Source: Pectinophora gossypiella (lineage: Eukaryota > Arthropoda > Insecta > Lepidoptera > Gelechiidae). Taken from it: a DNA stretch of 64,000 nucleotides. This document shows positions 45,856 through 57,905 of this stretch, in pieces; position 1 is the first letter of the stretch; the number at the start of each line of letters is the position of its first letter. A model generated the notes under the pieces. That model saw only the letters and a program-made list of their open reading frames with translations. It did not search any database and was not told where the DNA came from. The stretch covers positions 10,292,001-10,356,000 of the forward strand of contig NC_065407.1 of NCBI RefSeq assembly GCF_024362695.1, in the 5' to 3' direction. A program made the translations under genes and the position numbers.

Positions 45856-46853
45856 CTACGAATAAATAATAAGTCAGGAAGAGTAACAACGCTCACAATT
45901 TGACGCCACTAAAATGTACACTGAGTGGGCGGGGCTTAAAATGACTACTCGCACCTACTTCAATCTGCCTCGCGCCGTCACTAACGTATGTCATTGCTCG
46001 ATTTATGCTATATTTCTATGGAAAAAACAGTGAAATATTATGTAAAATGTCGTCATGTGTAGTTAGTTGGTGTAGGAAACGAAAAAAGCGCAGTAAATGA
46101 TAATTGGAATAACTTATCATCGGTAAATATAACATTTCTGTTCTCGTAAACACATTGTACTTTGGTCCGCATTATTCAAGAAGTTCCTAGCTTAATATTC
46201 AGATAGGTAAATTATAATTTTTAATACTATGCAGTCAAGTAATATTATCAATTTCCAGCAAAATATAAGTTTTTCAGTTATTTAGTCTTGTCGAAATTTC
46301 CTTTTTTTATTTTCCCCAAAAATGAAAAACGACTGCAAAAATGGATAAAAGCAGTTCGTTACGAAAGAAGAGAGGATGATCGGCTTGCATCCTATTCCAG
46401 TAAATAATAAGTAAAATTGTAATTATATTTATATATCGTCCAAGTAAAAAATTAAAGTATTGAATAGTTGTTTTTACTAAATACCAATTAATTCAAAACA
46501 CAAAACATGCAATATAATAATACTACTTGAATACATAATTCAGCAACACGCCTCATCCGAAATACAAAACACTAAAAATTATTAAATCCACCGTTAGTTT
46601 CGTCCATTTTTTACTTATACTCATCCATGCATTGCATAACAACATCCTTGATTTGAGAACCCCGGAAACACACGCACCAACCTCTATTGTGGTTGCTATT
46701 GATAACCAATCACAGCGCTTGTCGCAATGAAGCGCGTCACGGAATCGCTACTGATTGGTTTTATGGATTTACGATCTTTTAGAATGTCGTGGGGCCAATA
46801 TTTCGCCGGCGTTTGTTCATAGTTACTCTTCCTGACTTATTATTTATTCGTAG
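45856..46853 (+). mobile_element. P-like non-autonomous transposon with 8-bp target duplication
   Basis: Perfect 32-bp terminal inverted repeats begin CTACGAATAAATAATAAGTC and are flanked by CCTATTGT at 45848-45855 and 46854-46861. An 8-bp duplication, ~31-bp inverted repeats and an internal THAP-domain remnant together fit the P-element superfamily better than hAT. At 998 bp it lacks room for a transposase and must depend on one supplied elsewhere. Confidence 0.75.
46047..46407 (+). pseudogene. THAP-domain remnant of a P-like transposase
   Basis: ATG at 46047 opens MSSCVVSWCRKRKKRSK, with the Cys-x4-Cys start of a THAP zinc finger. At 46312-46407 another frame reads FPKNEKRLQKWIKAVRYERR, the FPK…W…A.R segment that follows in THAP domains. 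The two lie in separate segments, either exons of the parent gene or a frame broken by deletion. The second Cys/His pair and the catalytic region are missing. Confidence 0.6.
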
Positions 46854-47640
46854 CCTATTGTACATTTTTTGGCTTAAAAATGCTATAAAATATCTACTTA
46901 TATACTTTATATGGTAGCAGTTCCTATTTACCAGTACCTATTCGTTTAAATAACTTAGAAACGTCTAAAGTGTATATGAGGCAAAGGTTATTTTCATTAA
47001 AAAAGTACGTTTTATATATTTTGTTACTAGCCTTAAAATAAATTATTAATGAGGTTTGTGTCACACCGTGTACATAATTTAATTATTTTAGGGCTTATCA
47101 TTGTTCACGAGTTCCAACGCGGTACATAACATATACGCACGTATTTTGTGGTTTTTGATACCATAAATATTTTGTATAATATTCGAGTTTTAGCTAACAG
47201 AATAATTAATTGCGTACAAAACAATTCACAGCAAAACAGTACAGGAATTAAAAAGCTTTTAGTGAAATTGGGAATGAATGGACGGTAAATTCGGATATTA
47301 CTTTGTGTATTTCACAGTGCATCACGATTCATTATTTGTGGAACTACCTACGTTGAAATATAATACTAGAAAATATTAATTACTTGGAATATTTTATTTG
47401 CGAATTTTGAATTTTATATTGTTCGTAGTGGCTCCAAAATTGTAAAAAAAAATTATGCCGTACCGTTTCCCAATACACCTACTGAGAAATTAAATTGTAT
47501 TGTTTTGAGAAGATAACGAAGTTCTATATCTAGATATTTTATATGTTGTTTAAGTACCTACGTGTTGTAGTTTTCTTTGGTTCTGCGTAAGAATATCCAT
47601 TGATTTTGTTCATTTCTGAATTCAGACGTAAGAAAATGTA

Positions 47641-47781
47641 CGGTCACGAGCATTATATGTATACACATTGGTACCATGTCACATTAACTTTTCTGACAAA
47701 TTGAACTGTAAGTCTCACTAAATGTGTAATATGTTAGTGCGACAGAGTTCTATAGTGGGTGCATTATATTGCTCATGACTG
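47641..47781 (+). repeat. 140-bp TA-target MITE, best-preserved copy
   Basis: TA on both sides (47639-47640, 47782-47783). Ends are CGGTCACGAGCATTATATG and CATTATATTGCTCATGACTG, clear inverted repeats. Confidence 0.8.
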
Positions 47782-48301
47782 TACTCAGGTATTTGAAATT
47801 AGCCCAAATCCCAAAAAGTAGATCCGTTATTTAGTAGCATATTATACTACTATGATAAGTACCTACCTATTATCCTAACAACTTCGACTACAAAAACAAA
47901 ATGAAAATCAACATTCGATTTTCAAAATTCAATCACAAATAAAAATAAAAAAGCAAGCGATATAATGCACAATTCGATTTTCAAAAACCTAAAACATACG
48001 ATGTTCACCACCGCCAAAAAGTTCCCCGACCCGAACTGGAGCATAAACAGTGCGTACTTGAAAAGTGCATGAGCGCGAAGCAACCGGAGTAAGGGCCCTC
48101 TCATGGAGAGTCGTTAGAGGCCGCACTCGCCCCTGTATTCACGCTGCACCCGACAGATTATTCAGTTAAGTAACCATCTTTTTTATAAATCTTATTAAAA
48201 TTCCGCCTTATTAAGACGGAAATAAGATTACGGAGGATCCTTTTCAAAATGAGGAGTAGAAAAGTATTTAAAAATGAAGTCAAACTTGCTGACGATAAAT
48301 A

Positions 48302-49930
48302 CACTTCTCATCAAAAAAATCGAAACACTTCCGTTTTCATTGTTTCTGTCCGAATTTAACACAAAAAAGAATTCATACGATGAAAAAAAATACATAAATG
48401 TATAGCTGGCAGTTTGGCCATTACAGTAATAAGCGAAAATTCAAAATTAGAATTTCATTTGTTTATCTTATAAACGAAATGAATCACTGTTTTGAGACAA
48501 ATGTGTGTTTAGGGTTGGAGTACATTTAGCGTTTAAAAACTAAAAATTGGCGCCTATCCTTAAACTTTTTGTTTTTTATTTCAATACTGTGACTTTGGGA
48601 CGTCTGAAAAAAGGTTTTTTTTCTAAAACGTATGGATACTTCGCCCACAGAAGCCGCCCAAGTTGTGGCATTGCTGGATTCTGGCCTTAGTCAGCGTGTT
48701 GTGGCTGCAAGACTGCATCTAAGCCTGTCATCTGTTCATAGAGTCTATAAACGTTATCGGGAGACTGGTTTGTTCACGCGCCGTTCAGGATCTGGCAGGA
48801 ATCGGGTCACTTCTGAGCGAGATGATCGATTTATTGTAACAACTTCTTTAAGAAATCGACGCCTTAACGCTTTTCAACTGCAGCAGCGGCTTTGTGTTGT
48901 ACGAAGGGTGGCTGTAAGTGACTCTACAATTAGAAGAAGGTTGAAGGATCGTGGACTGGTACCGCATAAGCCAGCAAATGGGCCGAAATTAACTGCAGAC
49001 CATCGAAGAGCGCGCCTTAACTTTGCACGTGAGCACCTAAATTGGTCATACCTACAGTGGAGCAAAGTTCTCTTTTCTGATGAGTGTAAAATTATGCTGT
49101 ATGGTAACGACGGAAGGAACAAGGTCTACAGAAGAGACGGAGAACGCTATGCACAATGCTGCATTGAAGAAAAGGTCAGCTATGGTGGCGGTTCGTGGAC
49201 GGTTTGGGGAGGAATCAGCGCCGACGGTAAGACAGAGCTTGCTTTCGTGTCTGGGCCACGTCTGCCTGCACTAAACTGTCATCGGTACGTCGAAGAGTGT
49301 CTCGAGCCTCATGTGATGCCCTATGCACATTTTATTGGCAACGGCTTCATATTCATGCACGACAATGCTAGGGCTCACACCGCGGGCGTCGTACGAGATT
49401 ATCTTAACGAAGTCGATATCTCTATTATGGAATGGCCAGCAAGAAGCCCGGACATGAATCCCATTGAACATCTGTGGGATGAATTAAAGAGACGAATTCG
49501 AGCAAGAGATCCTGCCCCAGAAACACTTAGCCAGCTGCAAGATGCAATCCAAGAGGAATGGGACAATATACCACAGCATGTGATCGTGACTCTCATCCGA
49601 TCGATGAAGAACCGTATAGAAGCAGTAATTAGAGCTCGGGGAGGGAATACAAGTTATTAAATAAACGTTTTTTAGCTTTTTTTTTCATTTACGTGTGTTG
49701 TTTTATCCATTTCCTTTATACTCCATACGGAATAAAAATGACTCATTTAACAAAATACGAAACCTATGAAAAATTCATTTAAATTTAGAATATTAACATT
49801 AAGATTTGATAAGCTCATATTACTCACTATTAAACGACATTTAACATTTATTCCTAAATGTACACATTTTTCTGATAATCCTGACAAAACGTAAACTTGC
49901 AAGGTGTTTCGATTTTTTTGATGAGAAGTG
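48302..49930 (+). mobile_element. Structurally intact Tc1-type transposon
   Basis: TA duplications at 48300-48301 and 49931-49932. Perfect 27-bp inverted ends begin CACTTCTCATC and end in the matching reverse. The 1629-bp element holds a single uninterrupted transposase. TA target, size and transposase type identify Tc1/mariner, Tc1 branch. Perfect ends and an open frame suggest recent insertion. Confidence 0.95.
48632..49660 (+). CDS. Tc1-family DD34E transposase, full length
   Basis: 342 residues from ATG to TAA without a break, the usual Tc1 transposase size. The N-terminal half has paired helix-turn-helix DNA-binding segments (SGLSQRVVAARLHLSLSSVH and VSDSTIRRRLKDRGLVPHKP) separated by a GSGRNR motif, the GRPR-like hook of the family. 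The catalytic triad is D in LFSDECK, D in FMHDNARAHT and E in NPIEHLWDEL; 34 residues separate the second D from E. The family block WPARSPDMNPIEHLWD is intact. The gene has about 330 bp of 5' and 270 bp of 3' element sequence. Activity cannot be read from sequence, but nothing visible is broken. Confidence 0.95.
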   Translation: MDTSPTEAAQVVALLDSGLSQRVVAARLHLSLSSVHRVYKRYRETGLFTRRSGSGRNRVTSERDDRFIVTTSLRNRRLNAFQLQQRLCVVRRVAVSDSTIRRRLKDRGLVPHKPANGPKLTADHRRARLNFAREHLNWSYLQWSKVLFSDECKIMLYGNDGRNKVYRRDGERYAQCCIEEKVSYGGGSWTVWGGISADGKTELAFVSGPRLPALNCHRYVEECLEPHVMPYAHFIGNGFIFMHDNARAHTAGVVRDYLNEVDISIMEWPARSPDMNPIEHLWDELKRRIRARDPAPETLSQLQDAIQEEWDNIPQHVIVTLIRSMKNRIEAVIRARGGNTSY

Positions 49931-50039
49931 TATATCAAAGACCTGCTACATTATTTTTAGAGATAAAAACAAAAAAAATTAACCTCATACTTCATTATTA
50001 AGTATATTAATAATATACCAATACAAGAGAAGAACAATG

Positions 50040-50875
50040 AAAAATATCTTGGTCTGCATATGGATTCCCGTTTAAATTGGCACGTTCATATTGACAGAAT
50101 TAAGCAGAAGTTGTCTTCCATGATGGGGTCACTGCGTGCCATAGTTTCCTGTATCCCACGTGGAATTCGAATGACAATCTACAATGCACTGATCAAGTCT
50201 CACCTTATATATTTAATAGAGATATGGGGCAATACATCTAAAACTAAATTATCGGAACTACAAACCGTACAAAATAAACTAATTAAATTAATCTTCCATT
50301 ATCCTTACCTTACATCTACATCAAAAATTTATAGACAAACCGGACTGATGGACATCAAACAGCTTTATCCTATTTATATATTTATATAATACCATACTTA
50401 CCTGCATGCTTATTCGCAAAGTATTAGGCAAATCCATTCACACGTCAATGAGACTTACACAAATAAAACAAATAACAAAGCGATCTACGCGTCGTGCTAG
50501 CCATATTGTGCTTCCAACGACCAGAACAAATTACGGTAAAAGAATGTTTACATATGATGGAGCTAAATTATACAATAATCTAACCTCACTTATAAAAAAT
50601 AGTAATTCTTTCGACATATTCAAACGCAAACTAGCTCAGCATATTTCACAAAATAAGTAAATGGCTATGTGGTTTTCTGTGATGTTATTCGCGCGGTGGT
50701 TTCTGATCTAAGCAGTTATACCTATTGAGCGATACCTATTAAGTATGGCGGTGCGTACGACACAGCATAAATAACTTAGTTATTAAGTTAAATTATAAGT
50801 TCTCTTCTCATGTAAGTGACTGTATGTCTTTTTGAGAATAAAGTATCTTTAAACCGAAACCGAAGTGATTTTTAG
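50040..50875 (+). pseudogene. Non-LTR retrotransposon 3' end with RT C-terminal remnant
   Basis: The frame from about 50045 reads YLGLHMDSRLNWHVHIDRIK, then SLRAIVSCIPRGI, YNALIKSHLIY and VQNKLIKLI, the thumb and following region of CR1/Jockey-like reverse transcriptases. A frameshift at about 50390-50406 precedes the rest (THSMRL-like segment, YDGAKLYNNL, FKRKLAQHI). A 3' UTR to about 50870 ends with AGAATAAAGTATCTTTAAAC. The 5' part is missing, so this is a dead 5'-truncated copy. Confidence 0.75.
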
Positions 50876-50883
50876 TATAAGTA

Positions 50884-50967
50884 CAGGGAAAATTTCACTT
50901 GATATCAACTCAGAATCATAGTCTGAATCATCCCTCAAAGTTTTCGTTACGATGTCACTAACACCCG
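50884..50967. repeat. Palindromic MITE (CAGGGTGTTAGTGAC ends), deleted copy 3
   Basis: Only CAGGG remains of the left half; the right half (TCACTTGATATCAACTCAGA … GTTACGATGTCACTAACACC) is intact. Confidence 0.7.
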
Positions 50968-50969
50968 TA

Positions 50970-53900
50970 TTAAACAATCTTGTTACAAGTCCTTTTCTCT
51001 TTTACATAACCAAGGACATAACGGTCTATTACTCGTACCTGATTTACAAGGTTTTATTATAAATTTCAAATAAGTATGCAAAGTCCACATTTCTTTCGAT
51101 AAGTCATAGGCAGACCATCGTAACCTGAAACCCGACTGAAGCTGAACATGTGTACTCTTGCCAGCATGTCCCTAAGAGATGCTCAAGTTGAGATCAAGAG
51201 CTCTTACGTGTTACGGCTTGCAACACTACAGCGATGAATTATGTATCGTCAGCCCCATAATGCCATCATCTTACTTAACACCCTGAGGACTTCTTGGCAA
51301 GTGAGAAAAGTTCTTGATCTAAATATTTTGGCTCATTAACACTTTCACACGAGTGAAGTAAGCGTCGAAGCGTGAGGAAGTGTCTCAAGTGTTGCGGCAC
51401 GGAAAAAAGTGTTGGAAATAATGAACAAGATAAATCCATATCTGATATAAATAGTTATAAGTATCCATTAGCACGTGCCTATTATAACTAGGATATTGCG
51501 TTTGATATTGACATAGCAAAACCGGCGCTAATTATCAGCGTCTTTCTACAGCGGAAATATGATCATTAAGCATAAAAATCTGCGATTGTGCTGTCGGGTG
51601 ATTGAATAATGATGAGGAATTTGGACCGCAATCACATTGAACAAGATTAATGACTCTTCGCACCGTGAATAGAGCCCAGTCCGATGCTAATTTCGCTCCC
51701 TCCCCGACCACTGACACTTCACAATAGTTTCCTATTTGACGTATCCCACTCTGACAACCGCATAACAATTTAGACTTCTAGAAATTGCTAATCTAACTTA
51801 TAATTGACAACGGACCGAAATCCCCGTACAATAGACCAAATTTAAACCAACGGAATAAAATAATACGCGGCTGAAGTAAAATAATGTTTTGTTAGGTAAG
51901 TAACTACGGGTTACAAATGTAATTTTCATAGAAATGTAATTTTTCTATTGGACTTTTTGTGGCAACAATGAACCGTATATTGCCATTGAAATTTATTGCT
52001 GATTCACGTCCGACGTACTGTTGTTATTTCAGTCGAATGACTGGGGTGAAGTGAAATAAATGAAACTATGTTACACACGCGATTGAACAAATATTTCATC
52101 AACTTGTTGCCCCCAGGGCTGGTGGAATCATTGTGCTCTCGATAACGTCCGTCATAGAAAACTTTAATACAAATTGGATAATGTTAGCTTGTGTTTAGCT
52201 CCGTCGGTGCGCTGTTATTTGCTCCAGTGAACTTCTGAAACGCGTTGAACAGGTTTAATACACTGCGTGTGCAAAAAAAAAACTCCGTTTCTCGACTACT
52301 GGCATACTGTTCATAAAATAGCGACTAAACACTGAAATTTCTGTGCACATGAGTCGGATTTAACGGATTGTGAACATGGTTATTGGTTTTGTTTCGCTTC
52401 ACGCATCGTTAGTGGGGAAAACAAAAGCTTAAAGTTTCGTGCTGCTTTATCAACTAGGCTAATGAATCACATTTTGTCGAGCATAGTTACTGGTTGTATA
52501 TAAACCGTCTACTTATACGTTCTATTAGGGGTTACCGATTTCCCTCAATCCACTATGATAATAATTTCTCCAACAGGTAATGCTGGACTATGGGCTGGTT
52601 ACATCTATCACTATACAGTCTTAAGGCCTAAACTTCATTGTTTAACTATTGTGTTTGGAAATCTGGGCCCCAGGAGGATATGGTTTATGATTTCAAATTA
52701 TGACGTCTTATCAAAAGTGGGTGCACGTTGAATTCTGAGTACTTGTGGCTCTGACCAACTCATTAGGCATTACGGGAATGTGTTCATACAATTTGGTTAT
52801 TGATGCGGTTATATTATAAAATAAATAAAATAATATATGTAATAATATCCTGCGTGGATCATGTATCTTGCTTAAGCTCCCTCAATCAAGTCTCTGCCGC
52901 ATCCGTCACACAATGCAGCTCGGCTATGCCACTTTACATCATTGATGTGGTGAAATAGGTATTCAAATACATAAGTTAATAATATGTGGTCTCGCTCAAT
53001 CACATCGTGGGCCCACTTTATCAAATTACGCAGTGTTAAAACATAAAATAACAAACGCCTTCAAGTTGTCTTCAGTTGAGTTGTGTTGTGGCTCCACCCA
53101 GAAGGGATTATGCCGCTGTCTAAGTAAGTTTATGTGTGTACGTTTGTATATTATTGGTTTTGCACATAATCTCTTTGTAGGTATTATAGTCACGGGCGGC
53201 TTTGGATCTTTAATCCGTACTGTAGGCGACACACTTTTTCGTGCTAAAGCTGAAAGCAGATCAAAATTCATCCAAAACGTACGCGCTGCCAGATTATTTA
53301 ACTTTATATGGAACTAGCTTTCAGCTAGCGACTCTTTTAAAAAACCTGTCTGACTGTCTGTCTGTGTGTTGTGTGGATTTCGTAAAGAATATAAAAATAC
53401 TATGATATGTTATTTTCTAAGGCCTAATCTATCTGTACCAAACATCAATTTTTGTTTTACTTATTTACTATTATATTTGTCATGTAATTTAAATATTAGT
53501 TTTCTGGCAGTTGTGAGTTCTACCCCGCTTATCTCAAACATCAAAATCAGTTTTGAAGGTAGTTTTGGCGTGAAAGCGTAACAGACACGCAGGTTAACAG
53601 AGTTACTTTCCCATTAATAATATTATTAGGGATTATAAGCATTATTACAGAACAGAAGGTCGATTTTTGTGTTCTTTATTTGTAAAATTCTAATGACGTC
53701 ATCAGAAGATGACAACCGGCTACCTATTTCAGCGATGGACTAATCTAAACTATTTACAAAATCCGGTTTGTTGCGTCGATACTTGTGGTCGTACCCGTAC
53801 AGAAAAGCATTTTCCTGTACATAAAGTACTTGACACACTTGAAAATATAGTGACAGTAGTGTAAAGTTTACGCCTATTGGCGGCAGTTCAGCGACGCGTG

Positions 53901-54386
53901 GCGGCGGCGTGGCTGCCGCGCCCCGGGGCTGGCTAATCTGCAGGGATATTTACAGTCCCCGGGGACAAAGATAATGTTCCACTGTCCAACCGAGTCTGAC
54001 AGTTACGCAAAACATTGCAATCATATACCAATTCTGTACGAATTCCAGATTGTAGTAATAAATGAGGTAGCGAACACAATTGCGTTACTTCTGTGTGAGT
54101 TCATCAACCGTGTTCATGGTATTGTAAGTACTTACCTACGTTGTGGTCAATATAATAATCTAAGTACCTAATTAATTAGAATCAGATTTTTATGTAAATA
54201 CAATACACTGGCAGATATATTTGTTACAAAATTGCAATAACTAAGTAATTATGAAACATATTAAAATACTAATTAAAATGCATATTTTGTTTAATGGATT
54301 GCCGTGAAAATAAGCGAGTCGAATTTAGTGTAATGCAGGTATTAGGTTAAATATCTTTTATAATATATTGTATTATGTAGGTAGCC
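50970..54386. other. Gene-free stretch
   Basis: No supported gene. A CTGTCTGTCTG-type microsatellite with ACTAGCTTTCAGCTAGCGAC next to it (about 53310-53375) looks like retrotransposon-tail sequence. A GC-rich patch is at about 53890-53965. Short open frames here lack recognisable motifs. Confidence 0.35.
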
Positions 54387-54395
54387 AGCGACAGT

Positions 54396-54688
54396 AACCT
54401 CCGCGGTCCAGTGGTTGAGGTTGTGCTCACGATCCGGAGGTCCAGGGTTCGAATGTGATTCCTAGTTTGGTTAGGATATTACAGGCTGATCACCTGATAG
54501 TCTAAAAATTAAGATGATCCGTGCTTCGGAAGGCACGTTAAGCCGTTGGTCCCGGTTATTACTTACTGATGAAAGTACGTAGTCGTTATATGAGCCATGT
54601 CACGGGCTTATGGCGACTCAGTAATAACCCTGACACCAGGGCTGATGGGGTTGGTAATCCACCTCACAATCTACACGATATAAGAAAA
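54396..54688 (+). repeat. tRNA-derived SINE with shared core, complete copy
   Basis: Flanked by AGCGACAGT at 54387-54395 and 54689-54697. The head has an A-box-like GGTCCAGTGGTTGAGG and a B-box (GGGTTCGAATG). The body has ACAGGCTGATCACCTGATAG, the core TGCTTCGGAAGGCACGTTAA and the CCTGACACCAGGGCTGATGG module. Confidence 0.85.
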
Positions 54689-55379
54689 AGCGACAGTTCA
54701 GTTTGGATAATAATGGTGATACGAGATGGTGGTTTTATTTGGAGCACCCTAATTCCCGACATAATAACTGGCGACAAGGATGGGGTACGAACGCACGCGT
54801 GCAAATATGGTATCGCAACTATCGTCCAGGCAGAGATAAGTGGTTGGTAATTCCCTACATAACATTGAGAACCTACGTCGGTTTAAAAAACTTCAATATT
54901 ATATCTATATCAATAGCAAGGAGAGATTTAAAGGAAACCGTATAAAACGGCGCCGCATCATAGTGGGTGACATAGTTGGATTGCATTGTTCAGTATTCAA
55001 TGAGTATTCTTGTAGGGAGGTGTGTCAAGCAAGCACGATGACAAAGCATTGCTGTTGATTACGTCGTGCACGCTGAGTGATTGGGACGCGACTGTACCCT
55101 CACCAATCGATACTCCGTTACTTTGGAAAATGGAATGCAATGTGAATGAACGAAACTACTTAGTTTACGACTGTGAGACTTTATGTCTAGTTTAAACTAG
55201 ATAAGGTTCTTCAGGTACCTTCTATTTCGATGAAGTTAAAGATCGTTCTTAAATACCTAAATTGGCACCTTATGCTTTAATTATATTTTTTTTATTATTT
55301 TAATAAGCTTATTTCTTGATCGTTAAGTTGCGAAGAAAACCGTATCAATTTCTAACTATTATGTACATTTTTAATGTAC

Positions 55380-55866
55380 GAGTGCCCATAGCCCATGTGG
55401 AAGGTTCATCGTATTGGAGTTAACTTTTGGAATATACTTATTTGGGATGATAAGCATCTAAACAAAGTCTATGTTTGGGGGGTTAAAAAGGCCACGTCAA
55501 AGCAATTCATCTAAAAAAATTTTCTATTAGTAAATCGGGGCTAAAGTCGCAAGTATTCCAATCATTTAATGCAGGATCAACAGGGTTCAGATTTTAAGGC
55601 GGCTGATATTTATGTATATTATATCGTATGTATCTATGTTCATATACTATATACATATATATACTTATTGTAGCACACGTAAACACGCATATACATGCAA
55701 ACACACTTAAACACACACACACGTTACTTTTAGCTTGATAAGTTTATACAAATTGTTAGCTGTGTTTACCTTTAATTGGTTACGCATTTAGAATAATACC
55801 TATGTTTGTTGAATAAGCGTAGTAATAATGTTGTAACTGTTGGTAAACCTAATAAAAAAAAAAAAA
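55380..55866 (+). repeat. Probable 5'-truncated retrotransposon ending in poly(A)
   Basis: The stretch ends AACCTAATAAA and then a run of about 14 A (to 55866), the form of a retrotransposed 3' end. AAAAAGGCCACGTCAAAGCA (55487-55506) and (AC)n-rich sequence lie within. The left limit is not defined. Confidence 0.4.
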
Positions 55867-55960
55867 AGCAATATTGCTATTTGACAGTTGTATGTATTAC
55901 GCACTTTTATATGCACAAATGTGAAATTGCAATATTGCTTTTTAGATGAATATTGGCCTC

Positions 55961-56325
55961 GATTCCTGCAGACACGTCCTAATTTTATTTTAAGTTATAC
56001 TGTCATTTTCTTATCCGCCGAAAAGGAAAGGGACTGATGATTGACAGCTCTTAATTTTAGGAAGGATGAGTAAAGAATGAATAATGCGGGCGAATTAAAA
56101 AGGTATCTCGCTGGTATGCAAATCGTTTCACGTGAGCTGTCAACATAATTCTGTCGGGTTATTGGCCAATGTAAAATTTTTAGACAGTTGGTTTAGAATT
56201 GTGCTTAAAATTGACGTATGTTCCATAAATTTTATGCTTGTCGATTACCCGTCCCTTTGCTTTACGGCGGACAAGAAAAAGACAGATATAACTTAAAATA
56301 AAATTAGATGGTCTTTACAGGAATT
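55961..56325. repeat. 365-bp MITE with ~100-bp inverted ends
   Basis: The left arm ATTCCTGCAGACACGTCCTA … CCGCCGAAAAGGAAAGGGAC is the near-reverse complement of the right arm (GTCCCTTTGCTTTACGGCGG … CTTTACAGGAAT). A deleted relative is at 86-174. Confidence 0.75.
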
Positions 56326-57204
56326 AGCACCATTATAATAGTTTGTAGTTTGTGAGCTCCAGTTTTGGTTGTTTGATTATGGTTAAAATGTTAAAATCTT
56401 AAATATTTGTTAAGAATAGAATACTTGGACATTTAACAATTTGATAAATCCGCAAACGCATTACCTTATATATTATATAAATATAGTTTTACGAATACTG
56501 CGGTTTTCAGTTTCAACGTGACATGTCTCACATTTCGATTAAGTTTCCTCTGATGGAGCAGTCGAGTTATTTGCACATATTTTCTAAAATACAGTTTCAG
56601 TCAGCGTTTCGCAGATGCAATTCGTAGAAATTTCAACATATGAGCTTTCAGTTCCTACAAAATTTGTCATGGAGTTTCGTACCTATAACATATCTGTTGA
56701 GAGAAGTGGCGTAATGAGAATCTTAAGGGGAAGCATTAGCTTTTATGCGATAAAATATCAAATGAAAAGAGCCCTTTTCCTCGAGAAATATTGTGGTATA
56801 CTTATAAAAGCCATCCGCTTATGAAAACTGTTACGAAAGAGAGTAAAACGTTCTTTGTCAGAGCATATACTTCAAGTACGGTGGGGATATAAAGGAGGAA
56901 ATTAAAAACTGTGACGCGATACACTGAACAAAAGACTTGCTTCAGCTGATGTAACAGGAAAGACGAAAACAATTTGTTTGCGTTACGTAGTAACTACAAA
57001 GTAATCTGTGATTTTATGTTGTAATTCGGTTATAAATATCTAGAATACATAAATTAGTGTATAATTCCATTGTATACAGTTAGAGGTACCTACATAAATC
57101 CATTGCAAGTTGAACTGTGTTGCTTAGAAGAAATGTAAAAAAATAAATACATCAGCCATCTCCACTTTTATGAGTTTGTTTTCTGGCCTGGACTGCACCC
57201 AATT

Positions 57205-57460
57205 GGGTAGTTTCCTACTTATCAAAGATAAATTATAAAATTCTGATTACTAAATAAAGTAATAAAGGTGACAAAAAACGTTTTCTTTTTTCTGTTTAAC
57301 TTGCTTATGAATTTTAATAAAGAAAAATGTAATAATGGGTGCGGAATTTTGTCACGTTTTGCTATGACGTCACAGGTTGCTTTTTTCATACAAATTCCAT
57401 AGTAATTTCGTGTTTTGACGTTTAGTAAATAGTGAATGATTTGACTAGTTGGAAACTAGC
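57205..57460 (+). repeat. ~270-bp MITE family, copy 3
   Basis: Begins GGGTAGTTTCC, ends GACTAGTTGGAAACTAGC. It contains TGCTATGACGTCACAGGTTG with the intact TGACGTCA palindrome (57365-57372). Confidence 0.8.
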
Positions 57461-57779
57461 ATATTCCGGCTCTGTGTACATTGAGCTTTTACATTTTATT
57501 AATATTTGATAACTATTTATTGGAATCCGTGATAGGTCAGTTCGGAGAACGCGTGATTTAAATCGGGTTCGAGTAAACCGCTTAATTCAACATTATGAAT
57601 TTGTATTCATCTTTGGATCATAGGTAATTGATATTACGTGGTTTCCACCTCGCCCCCATTACATGGGACTTAAACATGGCTTGTAAATAGAGGATATAAT
57701 ATATACTATACACTAGTCATGCTATGGTATAATTATGATGATGCTGTACTGTAAACTGTTTAAATTATGTAATGTTATC

Positions 57780-57905
57780 TAAAATATACAATACAAATCT
57801 CTTTACTGCACTTAAAAATAACATTATTATAAATAGATAGGTAGTACAACAGGCGGCCTTATTGCTAAGGTAGCAATCGCTTCCAGACAACCTTTAACAC
57901 GATTT
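57780..57905 (-). repeat. Non-LTR 3'-tail fragment, reverse orientation
   Basis: CAACAGGCGGCCTTATTGCT and AGCAATCGCTTCCAGACAAC are the reverse of a common lepidopteran non-LTR 3' UTR (…AATAAGGCCGCCTGTTG). Confidence 0.6.

Noticed and set aside
45856..46853. hAT assignment for the 998-bp element, from its 8-bp duplication
   Set aside because: The ends do not begin CAGGG-like and the internal THAP segments point to the P superfamily instead; kept as an alternative only.
54700..55060. Overlapping open frames of 70-90 codons after the SINE
   Set aside because: No splice context, partner exons or motifs; the first frame runs out of SINE sequence.
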